From Pieris napi (lineage: Eukaryota; Arthropoda; Insecta; Lepidoptera; Pieridae), in NCBI RefSeq assembly GCF_905475465.1, contig NC_062251.1, forward strand, positions 5,449,001-5,513,000: a DNA stretch of 64,000 bases. Reading direction: 5' to 3'. The translations under genes were made by a program, and so were the position numbers. The notes under the pieces were generated by a model. The model did no database searches, was not told the origin of the DNA, and saw only the letters and a program-made list of their open reading frames with translations. Below are positions 1 to 12,100 of the stretch, piece after piece. The stretch's first letter is position 1, and each line of letters opens with the position of its first letter.

Positions 1-273
1 ATCTTCATAAATATAATACATTCTATTCAATTTTTATAAAACTCTAATTCTGTCTCCCTTTGATTAAATTAGTACCTTACGTCCACAATAGATGGCGCTA
101 AATTAAATGAAATATTTCGAAAAAATCCAGTGGCCTTACAAATCTCGTGATTCATTTTCTAATAGACAGCATTCTGTATCTGACACCTCGATTTTTGAGT
201 TTTCTTACGAAGTGTTCCTTCGCCTTACGGGGAATGTTAAATGCGCACATATACAGTCACCTGGTCTGTTCAA

Positions 274-589
274 TCTTAATATATATAAATTACGTGTCAC
301 GTTGTTTGTCCGCTATGGACTCCTAAACTACCGAACCGATATCAATCAAATTTGCACACCGTGTGTAGTTTGATCCAACTTAAAAGATAGGATAGCTTAC
401 ATCTCAATTTATACCCGCAATATTATTTTATTGCAAAATATTTGTTTATTATTTGATACAATTCTAACAGATGGCGCTGTGTTAAAACTACCCTTTCACA
501 TAAGTTTTCCTACCGTTTCCCTTGAATAGTTTACTACTATGTAATATAACAAAAACCTTAGCCACAGCAACGCTTGGCCGGTCTGCTAG
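274..589 (+). mobile_element. Non-autonomous Helitron, 316 bp
   Basis: Starts TCTTAATATATATAAATTAC after an A and ends CTTGGCCGGTCTGCTAG before a T, the A|T insertion and TC...CTAG ends of Helitrons. The frame at 107-373 runs across its left end and is not a gene. A 377-bp relative lies at 48469-48845. Confidence 0.8.
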
Positions 590-674
590 TTTAATATAAA
601 TTAAAAAATGCCTTCATTCGAGTACATTATCAGGATAATATTAAGTTAGTGTTACATATAATATTAGTATACGC

Positions 675-1003
675 CGTCCTAATGGCGTAACTATACCATC
701 TGGGGCCCGTGGCAAATGTCATGGGGCCCTATCAGTAAGAATCATCACGTTGTACTCAGTTTAATTTTAATAAACTTCAAGATTTTCAGCGTACTCAATT
801 ACACGTTGTATATGTCCCACTAATGGCAATAGGCCTCCTCTCTTAGGCGAGAGGGAATGGTCTATAGTCCACGCTAGCCTAATGCGTATTGGAGACTTCA
901 CATTCATCCATAGAACATATTATATCTCTTGGGCAGGGGCCCTCTTGGGTCGGGGGCCCGTGGCATTTTGCCAGCCCTGCCATCCTATTGTTACGCCACC
1001 GCT
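675..1003 (-). repeat. Interspersed repeat of about 320 bp
   Basis: GGGGCCCGTGGCA near the left, CCACTAATGGCAATAGGCCT in the middle, GCCAGCCCTGCCATCCTATT at the right. An inverted relative is at 34729-35027. GGCGTAAC and GTTACGCC near the ends suggest terminal inverted repeats. Confidence 0.6.
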
Positions 1004-1334
1004 ATCCCTATTATACAATTTAAATATAGCATAAAATAATTGAATCAATAAGTATTTTCCTGGATAAAGACCTCCAAAACGTCCATATTTCATAGAAAAT
1101 GGAACGCAGTGAGAATTAGATTTGGCCGGGATTCAAACCAATATCTGAGTATATTATACACTTTACAAACAAACATACTTGTTTATCGGGGATTTGTCAT
1201 CGACAAATTTTTCATACTTTTGTCGTAAATAAAAATACTGCGGAAAAAACAATTTGATAATCCAGTCATTTAATTCGTTATAAGCAAAGAATACAATATA
1301 ATGTTATTATTTACTTTTTAAACATTTGCACTTG

Positions 1335-1602
1335 CAGTTTTGGCTTAGTGGCTTCAGCGTGCGAATCTCATACCTGAGGTCGTATGTTCGATCTCCGGCT
1401 GTGCACCAATTGACATAGCGCATTTAACATTTGCTCGAACGGTGAAGGAAAACATCGTGAGGAGCGTGTGTTAGGCACAGGAGGCTGATCGACTTTTCTA
1501 TTAGATTGACAGATGATCATGAAACAGATATCTGAGGCCCAGACCTAAAAAGGTTGTAGCGCCACTGATTTATTTTATTTATTTATTTATTTCGTAATAT
1601 AA
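1335..1602 (+). mobile_element. tRNA-derived SINE (family B)
   Basis: Head GGCTTAGTGGCTTCAGCGTG and GTTCGATCTCCGGC (A and B boxes), body with TTTGCTCGAACGGTGAAGGA, end CCCAGACCTAAAAAGGTTGT, TTTA-rich tail. Other copies: 35453-35735, 44681-44910 (minus), 51955-52245. Confidence 0.75.
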
Positions 1603-2035
1603 TATTTTACTTCAAATACGAAACAGATATGAATGAAATCATTATCTGTGTTTTATTGCTCATATTAGTATCAAAGAAACCACAGATAACTATTTTATTA
1701 ACGCGTTTGTGATCTATTGTTTGATGTTTAATAGCTACAAGGTTTTAAAAGCTTGCGTTTATTATCATAATTCTTATCTATGCTTCCAATAGACAATACC
1801 TAAATATATATAAAAACGAAACATTTTTTTTATTAATCTGTGCTGAAAAGTTTCTATATTAATTTATGTATTCAATTGCCGCTGGAAAATTATAACAAAA
1901 CATCTCAACACTCGCAAACCGTTCAAAATATTCATTCCAGTGAGAATTTAACTCCAGAAATGATTGATGTATAAATATCTGACTCCAAGTGTTTTATTTA
2001 TACCAGTTCACATATTCACTCCAGCCGTAGCGGAC

Positions 2036-2050
2036 ATGAGTACCCCTTGA
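2036..2050 (+). promoter_or_regulatory. Short upstream ORF in the 5' leader
   Basis: ATG AGT ACC CCT TGA ends 7 nt before the main ATG at 2058. If the leader includes it, this four-codon uORF could damp translation of the coiled-coil protein. The transcription start is not known. Confidence 0.35.
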
Positions 2051-2057
2051 CAAAGCC

Positions 2058-3163
2058 ATGTTCAACTTTTTCAAAAGAAAATCGAAGGCCGACAGCGCGA
2101 GCACGCCCGAGCCGGTCCGAAAACAGCCGAGCTCTGAGCACACAAAGCTAATTTCAGTCGAAGCGCGCACGCAAAACGACAATGTCACAAACGAAAAAAC
2201 GGGAACGACTCGCAAAGATGTAGTGAATCTATTACTCCCCGAAACAGATTACAGCCAGAAGACCACAGTTGGTGCATTCCTGAACATCATGGGTCGCAAG
2301 AGACGCAATAAACGAAAGCGTGAACCCTTTCGAACGCAGGAGAACCCGAGCCACAACACTATACGTCCCGCATCGCCTACACTTGCCAAAAATACCGAAG
2401 ACGCGCCGCGTACGGCTGACGATTCGGACTGCGTGAGACAGATCGTTCTATCGAAGTACGCAAAGACTCCCAAACACGTGTCACATGTGTACGTGAACGA
2501 ACCAAATTTGGATGATAAACGACATGCAGAGGCACTCCTGCGCGAGATCGCAAAGACTATAGACTGTAACATAGATCTCAATGATCAAATGGGTATTGAA
2601 AACAGCAAGCCTGAAGCAGTTTATGACACGGTTGAGGAGCAGATTGACGCATACAAAAACGAACTCAAAGGGGAATTGGAGAAGCTTTTACAAGATGATA
2701 CCGGAGATACAGAAGTTCTAGAATCGTCTGCATTTATAAAGAAGTCGAATTTGAAGCCTCCACGCGCTGAGGAGGGTTGTTCAGATGATGATAGATCTGA
2801 TAATGGAAAGAAGCGGGTTACGTTCAGAAAGCATATCGTCTTCGATGATGGCGAGCAACAGACTGATGAAGAGGCTGATTCGTCGTTCGAATCGCTTACT
2901 TCTGAAGAAACAGAGTACTTAGAAGACCCTGATTATAACAAGACTGTCATTAAAGTCGAGAGTCCCTTGATCCGGATTGACTGTGTTGAAGATTTGAAAC
3001 GGATATCCGGCGATAACAGTGACAGTGGTTTCCTTGAGTGTGATAAGGAGTCCGGTGATGAGACAAGTGTGAAAAGTGTTGAGAGTGAGAGTGAGGAAGA
3101 AATAGAGAGGCAGGAGGAGTTGGAAGATGATAGCGATATAGTTGTTATCGACGAAACGGACGC
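2058..3163 (+). CDS. First coding exon of the coiled-coil gene
   Basis: Start MFNFFKRKSK. The exon encodes 368 2/3 codons rich in Asp, Glu, Ser and Lys, with acidic runs near its end (SEEEIERQEELEDDSDIVV). An open frame continues 4 nt to a TGA, but that TGA lies inside a consensus donor (GTGAGT at 3164-3169). Splicing to 9711 instead restores an Ala codon and enters the coiled coil. GC content and codon use are visibly higher than in the AT-rich flanks, as expected of host coding sequence. Confidence 0.85.
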
Positions 3164-6100
3164 GTGAGTATTTTTTTTATATATTTTAAAGAAAAAACTT
3201 TTTAACCGGATTCAAGTTATGTATTATTATAAATACCAACTCCGGGGAAATAAATACACATAAGGCAACTTTCTTTACAGCTGTGATACTTTTTGACATC
3301 CAACACCTTTTGTCATCAGTCACCGTGACCACGCACGCTGTAAAGCACGCGAAACGTCGGATAAATTTAAAATTATGTTAAATAATTGTAAATTTATAAT
3401 AATACATAACTTTAATCCGGTTAAAAAGTTTTTTCTTTAAATGTGTAAAGGTTATATAAATCAAAGACAATACTATATATATTTTAACTTAATCAAAATG
3501 AAAGCGTCTTTGTAACCAAACTTATATATAACAAATTACATTTAAAGCAATAATAACGCGACTATTTGATTGAAAAGATCACTTAGTACCGATAAGGCGC
3601 CCGTTGCAATATTTTTTGAGTTTGTCATTATTTAATGGTGGCAAATACTAGTAAATAAAAAAATAATAATTTTATAGGTAAATAGGAATAAATAATGAAA
3701 TAAATACATGTAGATATGTTATACATTTTTGTAGTTTAATAATGAAGTGTTGTAATCTAGTTACCTCAAACATAAACAAATATGAAATACAATTCTGTTT
3801 TTGGCAAACTTAAAAAAATGGTTCTGTCTCTTTTCATCACAGTTTTAACGTAATATGACAGAAAGAGACCATTCGTTTTAATCGTTTCAAGGTTACTTTT
3901 TTCGTTTTTTAAAAAAAATCATTTCTCCTCCCAGTATAATGATTTGAAATAGTAAAAGTATACTACTAACTATTCAAACCAAATGACCTACAAATAAGAA
4001 ATCCTACTTGGCAGTGAATAGTGTTTTAGATAGGTTAGTGGAACATCGGAATCCATTTGAGATATTTTCTAAATATTATCGTGTAACTCCTTCGAAAGGA
4101 AACATTTTGTGTAATAAAAAAATCACGTCAAATTATAACCCTTCTTCTTTGATTTTAAGTGTTGCCATATAAAGATTTGTGTGCCAAATTTTTTGAGTAT
4201 TCGTCGTAAATTTCTTTCATCAAATAATCTTTATATGGCAACACCTATAAAAATTAAAGGAGGCGGTATAGATTATAATTTGATTTAATTGTTTTGAGTT
4301 AAATGTTTGAGAAAAATTTCTTAAATTTTTTAATTTTTTTATTTAAAAAACTATTTTAGTACTGCTAGAATATTTATGTGGCAACACTTAAATAATTCAA
4401 AGGAGGCGGTATAGGTAATAATTTGACGTGATTTTTTTTAATAACTCTAGTAAGAACGGGACGTAACATGTGGGTTCAAGTTCGTAGGCTAACATTGAAA
4501 AATATTTTTTTATACAATTCTTTTTAATCAATAATAAGGCCCCGTATAGTTGCGATACAACGATTCGGGGCCTTAGTCAAGATGCCTTTATAGTAGTGTA
4601 TGTAGAAAGTCGAAAACTTAAGGCATTTTGACTTAGGCTCCAGGTCATACAATGATTCGATACCATTTTCATAGTATCGATGTGTCATTCGCCTCAAAAT
4701 AGGTTTCAGTTTCGGCGATTACATCTTTATCAGCGCAAAACTTCTTCCCAGAGAGCCATTCTCTGTTGTTTAAATCTATAGAATACGGTAGAATAATAAT
4801 TTTGGATTTATTACGATAAGCTTCAAACACTGCTCAAAATTCGTTGTTGTTTTTGGTCGCCAAAAAGCAATGCACACACATACGAAATTCTTATATATAT
4901 CAATTTTTTTAAACAAAAAGTTCCTTCACTACACTATATTTCACAAATAGTACGATAGTTGTCAAATTTATACATGTGTCTTTTGTTTAGGGCTATTATG
5001 TTTATTTAATGCTAATAGCGCCATCTATGTGTTAGCCTACGAACTTTTAAGCCTTATTATAGCCGAATAGACCAACCTAGGAGTTCTGGCACCTCTTAAT
5101 AAAATATTACTTAACAGGAGCTTGATATATTCGGTAGTAGGCTCAATTTTCAAGAAAGCATTGTTAAGTGCCTATCAATTTTTTTTCTGCTTAACAAAAA
5201 TTGCTAGTATAGTGTAAACTCTTTATAACGAATTACAAGAGACCGTGCCTTTGTTTCGTTATATAGAGTATTCGTTATATGGAGGGATGAGAAAAAAAAC
5301 AAATTTAACCAATTATTTAATTTATATATATAGATAGGTGACGATGGTGCGTTTAGTAACTGAGACCAAATTTTCCTACAGGCAATGTAATCTAAGAATA
5401 ATGTTAATGCAATTAACAATAACACAGGCGAGAAGGTTGTTTATGACCTCAGGTGTCTTTCTTAGAGACTTCGGCACTTCACTTCAATTTCGACTATTAC
5501 ACTTAAGTATGTTGTTGATGTCTAAATATGAATATATTTCTTCGTAATAGAGAATGGCTATTACGCTATTAAGAGTGATTTAATGTACGGATTTTGTGTT
5601 AAACCAAAAAAATATATCTCTTTTTACGTTATAGTGAATTTTTCCTTATAACGAATGACGTTATAAACAGTTTACACTGTATTTATATTAAATTTTTTGT
5701 AAAATTTATGTGTACCATAATTGTCATATATTTAAGATAAAAGAGTTTATAACATATACCGTAGATGAAGTTTTACATATGATGTGGGAAACTTCAATAA
5801 ATAAATAAAATACATCGCACAAAAACAGAAAGTAATAATAAAAAAATTGCCCCATCATTTTGTTCGTTGTCGATTTTTCATTAACATCCGTTGACGTACA
5901 TCGTCCGTGAGGTTATTTTTAACTTTAAATGCGTCTTCATTAAACACTAGTCACGCCCACGGCTTTGTGTGAAACTCCCAAGATTTAGGGGAATAAAACG
6001 TACATGATGACGATATTAATTTATCCCTAATGGGAAAGGCAACGAGCTTTAGTCCATACAGCCAATTAAACGTATATTTTTCTATTAACAAGTGACAATT

Positions 6101-9100
6101 TGCTAATAAAAATTTTCCCGCGGTTTTTACATAGACGTCAAAAATGCGCGCGTGATGTTAGTGCGTAGTTATTTTATTGCCATACTAGCGGACCCGACAG
6201 ACGGTGTCGTGTCTTAACTATAAATATTGATTTCGAATAATTGGTATAATCAATAAAAAAAATATTGCAGAAACAAAGTGTTTATTCTTCTAATGCTTTA
6301 TGGTATACAACATTCTTTGATTTTCTGGCGCGTATAATTATAGATAGTTTTGTTGGTATTCCGGCATTATATATATATAGCGACTGCCCTTGAGATTTAT
6401 TTATCGACATTGCAAATTTTAACCGCACTGGAAAAACATTGCAATCAAGTTTAGTTGATGACAGTGACAGCTCAAAAACGTCAAACCAAGACCGTTTTAG
6501 AATAGACTCACCTCAAATGTATCTCAGAAGCAGTATTTTTCAAATTATTAATAGAAATATATTACTAATATACTTGCGTTTGTATTCTTGTTTATAATGT
6601 GAATGTATGATTCATAAATGATTCTAGTAAACGCGCGTATGGCACGTATTGTCTATGGTATATTACAATTTTTAGTTATCTGTGACAGCGTCATTAATCA
6701 CGCGTAATGCGAGTTTTGGCGCCATTCATACATATAGTACTTCGCGGGTTTTTTTTACTATTTCATAAATGATAATAGTCTGGCAATTTATTCGCGGGAA
6801 ATTATCAATTCTTAATTTAAATTTCAGTTAAATTAGTTCAGTTACTAACCTTTGATAATAGTGAATAAGAAGAAATATATTATTAGGAATATTTTAGATT
6901 AGTCAAAAACTGCGATGACAATTTTCGCGCTATTCTGTCTTGTACTAATTTGCGCGGGAGAAATTAAATTCATATTTTTTATAACCATTACAAAAACAAA
7001 TTAATGTAGACTAATTAATATTTATTTATAGTAAATGTGAAGAAAACTATTACCTTAATATTTAGTCTTTGGACATAAACTTTGACGCCATTAGTATGTT
7101 TTGTTCTGAATTGCGCGGGAAAATTTTATTCTTACTTTAAAATTTAGTTTAGTTTTAAATTGTTAATAACGTGTAATCGTTTAACGGCCAGTTTAGTTTA
7201 AATGAGATAATATTGGCGCAAAAATGTGTTCTGAATTAGGCGGGAATATTTTGTATTCTTATTTTAAAATTCATTGAAATATAAAGACAAATGAGTTTAG
7301 TGACAAAAAATTGTCTTTGTTTTTTCAATAAGTCTATGGGCTGACGTTAATTTTGGCGCTATTACGTCTTGTACTGAATATCGCGGAAGAATTGTTATTA
7401 TTTCTTAAGTTTTCGTGTCTACGATTAGTGTATTGAAATTGTGGATGATGATGGAAACTAAAATATGGTAGGTACTAAACGAAAATAAATTGTTTTTCAA
7501 TTCCCTAACGGATACGTGATGTTTTTGATATTGTTTATATTGCAATTTCGAATTTGGATTAATGCCAATGTTATTGAGAAATGAGATCATAGTATATTTA
7601 TTTTCCGCAAACGTACAAAATGTCTGGAAAACATATAATCGTTCACTACTATTTACAATATTCTTAACTTATACATACATAGTAATAGTAAAAATTAAAA
7701 ATGGATAAGTAGAAAATAAAACAAATTTAAAAAGTTTGGTCCCTGTGGCAGTGTACCTTTGATGTTGATATTTCCTCGCTGTATTGCGATACTTATTTGT
7801 TGAGCGAGGAAAGCACCAGCTCTGGGGTCACTGGTACTTTCTACCAGGCGCCAACTTAAATCTTTAATTATTCCAGCGTTACCACAGGGACCAAACTTTT
7901 AAAATGTTAATTTTCTATTTATCATTTTTGATTAAATTAATTTGAAATATAAAATTAGCCGCATACATTTAACATTTATTACTAATGAAACACACCAAAT
8001 AATAATACTAATAATCTAATAAAGGAAGGTACATTTTAAGTGTGTAATGTGTGTGTGCTGTGGTTGTAACTGGCCCTGGCTCAGAATTATGCTGTGGAGC
8101 AGACGTGTTCCACGGCGCTGGTCATTCTGCCAGAGACCACAACAGTTAGTTGGCGCCTTAGACGCAAAAAAAAGAAAAATAATGTAATAATAATAATAGT
8201 TAAAATTAACAGTGTAAGTAAAGAAGTCTTTGAAGATTTAGTGTATAAAAGTAGGTATATAGTAAATAAAAAAAATAATTATTATTAAGAAATAGATATA
8301 TAAATATTTTTGGGCGGATTAAAAACTAGATTTCGTGGGATTTTTGTATAATTTGCTGATAAATTGCAACAATTTCATTGCATTATAAAATAACCTAAAA
8401 CTTATTTAAAATCATTGCTATTTTCTATTATCAAACTATAAATCACTAACTGTATCGAGTATCTAAATACATTTGTTCAAGTGGAACATCTGTTTTGTAT
8501 TAACTGTATTTAAAATGGATTCCAACGTTTAACTGTTATCATTAAAAATATATTTTCTTTTAGACAGTATATATAATAGAACCTTAAAATCCAATTGAAG
8601 TTAGAGAATAACGATTTTGGGTATTTCTCACTGTACGGTCCCTGAGTCATGGGGTGCTTTAAATAATAGAGGATTTTAGTTTTACTCTATATTAATCACT
8701 TGCGTACAAATTCAAATTCAAAAATCATTTAATCATATAGGTAACACATTGTACACTTATGATCGTCAAAAATGAAATGTATATGAAATGCTTCTAACTT
8801 TACATTTAGTGCCAGTTCTCAAATCAAGGGCGTAGAACGGAAGAGAAGAACTGCCCTGCGATTCTGTAACTCACTTTTCGAACTCACACAGCGGTTTTCG
8901 CATCGGCGGTCGCTCTGAAATCAGTCGTGAAGCAGTCATTTTATGATTTGGCATTCTAATAAACAATAAACTACAAGCTCCCACCTTTTCAGAAGCACCA
9001 GCTCTGGGGGCGACAACTTAAATCTTTTATTAGCGCCTGTGCACTTGAACCCCATGGCCCAAGAGTCTCTACTCCAAAGGAAACAAAATCAAACCTGGAG

Positions 9101-12100
9101 GAAATTAGGTGTTTATTATTTTCCGTCTGCTCTATAGCGCCAGAATTTGTCCTTGTTCGAAAGAGGTGAGAAGGGGTTAAAGTGTTCCCACAGGTAGAAA
9201 CCCAGACCAAAGCTCGTCTCATCTTCCAAGGCATCAATCAATCAATGTCATGTTGACAGGTCACGGTGGCTTCTTGTCGTATCTTCACAGGTTCAGGGTT
9301 AGACAAAGTGCTGCCTGTCCTTGTGACGATGCAGCTGAAGAGACAGTGTTGCATGTTCTGACCGACTGTCCCATGTATGGATACGACAGGTATAACGCTG
9401 AGCAAGCTATGGGCATGAGGGTAACGGAGACGAGTTTGAAGGGAATAATGCTCAATGTTAGGTTGAGGGGCATCTTTTTGGGATTTGCTGTGAGGGTCAT
9501 GCAGGGGGTTGTCAAAAGAAATAGGTAGTAGTAGAGTAGTAATATGGTAATAGAAAGTAAACATTCGGGTTACCAATACATTTATGTAAGCTTTTTAACA
9601 CCTCCGACGACTATATAGTCGGGGAATAATCTGGAAACGTTTAAAAAAAAAAAAAAAAAAAAAAGGCATCAAAGAGAAAGAGGAACTGCTAATAATATTG
9701 TCTTTTTCAGGAAGGATCTTGTCAACCAAGAAACGAAATTCCAAGCACAAGTGGCCACACTGACGGAACTCGCTGATAACAGATGCGAGGAGATAGAAAG
9801 AGCAAGGGATATAATCACCTCGTTCCGGAAAGAGATAGATGCTAAGGACCAGGAAATTGACCGTAAGTTTTACTGATGGTTGATTGAGGGCTTACCTTTT
9901 TTTATATAGGGGCTGTTCAAGTATTACGTAAGCACTATTGCCCCCCCCCCCACACACCCCCTCTTTGATTTTATTTTATTCTTATTTGGTGATTGCGTCA
10001 ACAGTAATTATTTACTTTTTACACATATTACCCACACTTTGTCTATACTTGAAAACGCTATCCATTATCGAGGATTCCTACAAAAAATTAATGCGTTTAT
10101 GTACTATTATTCTTGAGAGCTTTGCTTACTTTTGCTGACAAGAGGAGGGGGGAGGGTAAATTGCAGTAAATATGCTTACGTAATACATGAACGACCCCAT
10201 AATAGGGGGCAAACGAGGCTCATCTGATGTTAAGTGATACCGCTCAATCACAATGCTGAATTCTCGCAAGTGCGTTGCCGACCTATGAATTGGTACGCTC
10301 TTTTCTTGAAGGACCCTAAGTCGTATTGCTTTGGAAATACTTCAGTGGGCAGTACCAGCTCCTTCCATAACCGTATTCAACGAGGAGCGATTCGAATCAT
10401 CACGTTCCAAGCGGCTTGATCCCTTGGGTAAAGATGTGAGTCTGCATCTTCTACTGCATTTACCATGGAGAGTGTTGAGAGGAATTGTTCGGACTAATAC
10501 TTGCAGCTGAGTTTCATCGGACGTCAAGGCAGAATACAAAATATCATCCGTATCACCTCGACGTCTACAACTGCGCGTTTTTTAAGACAGTTTTGCCGTG
10601 AAACCAGCTGCCCATTGAAGTATTTCCGAACCAATTCGACTTAGGAAAGAAACGAGTGTATCAATTCTTAAATCGCCAGCAATTGAATTGTTAGTATCTA
10701 TCGGTTTCACTTAACATCCAGGGGGGCCTCCTATGCGTTTGCCATCCATAAAAAAAAAAGATTTTTCAAACCTTCCAAGCTTCTAGAGGTACCGCCACTG
10801 GTTTTTTTGTTTAACCATATTAATACCATATTGTGTAGCCCGTATTTTAACGTCCTTTTTTTCGTAACATCGTTTTATTTGATATTTTATTTCCTAATAT
10901 ATTAAGATCTTATCTAGGGATGCATTTGATACCGATATATCGGCGATACTTTGGTTTTGCCGATATATCGGCATCGGCGATATTTTAATTGCCGTTTCAA
11001 CGATACTTTTCAAATTTCACGCTTTAAAAAAGTAATGTAAACGCGCATCTTGTATGATCTACTTCGTAGTTCGTACAACGTTCTAGTTTTATTCAGTTTA
11101 TTGTCTCTCTCACCCGCGTATTCCATTTCGCTAGACACTTTATTTATTAACACTTTGTTGCATTACAATATAAAAATTGAACATAATTAAATGAAAAGGA
11201 GGGCAACAAGCCTTTTCGCTTTTGAGCGATTTCTTCCAGGCAACCACTGTGAGAAAAATAATGTATTAAATTAGATAAGGTAGGCAAGAACAAACATACA
11301 TATTACATAGTTAATAAGACAAAACTTAACAAGCACTAAAAACAACTTTAACTAAACTTGATATATTTTACCTTAATTAAGCGTTGGTATCGGTATCGGT
11401 ATCGGTATCGACGATATTTCTATAAGAGTATCGGCATTGGTATCGTATCGGCAAAAAAGCGTATCGATGCATCCCTAAATTCTTATGCATAATCGCTGAG
11501 TCATTTAATTCCATACTAAGCCCGACTTTTGTCAGGAGATACGTCCAAAGTGTTCAAATACACGATACAAAGAAAGTGCATTAACACTACAAGTCAAATT
11601 GGCAATAAGCCAGCACAGTTTCCTTGTATTCAAAATAAAGTATAACCTTGAAACACGTCATGCGAAAACCCACTGGGAACAAAAGGGAACTCGTGTATCA
11701 TAGGCGATACTTGAAAAGAAACTAATTTAAAAAAAAATGGTGCGTGTACTTATGTACGCGCGTAAGAAGTTATACTTCTTTGGCTTTCTAAAAAATAGTT
11801 TTTGCTTGCATGCAAATAATTAATTACAATTAAATAATCAAAGACTGGAAAAGGAGTCATTATAGTCAATAAAGTTCAGTTTACATTTGAATAATTAAAT
11901 AAATAAATATTATTATTCTCATACATTAAGTGTAACATAAATTCTATTATTATTCGAATGTTGTTTTTAAATTATGTCCAATGCCGTAGCATCTTCCGTG
12001 GGCAACTTCATTCTGTTAATTTTATGTCACGGTGCGCGCGGATCGTAAAATTTTACTCTCATAAATTTTTCATAACACGCCTAAAGAAGTATAACTTCAA

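Noticed and set aside
107..373. 88-codon frame
   Set aside because: Crosses the left edge of a Helitron; the same tail recurs at 48380-48568.
9250..9528. Independent 92-aa gene
   Set aside because: It is the Cys/His C-terminus of a truncated R1-type LINE bounded by a target-site duplication.
9939..9955. Poly-C tracts here and at 26512-26525
   Set aside because: Simple homopolymers with no further structure.
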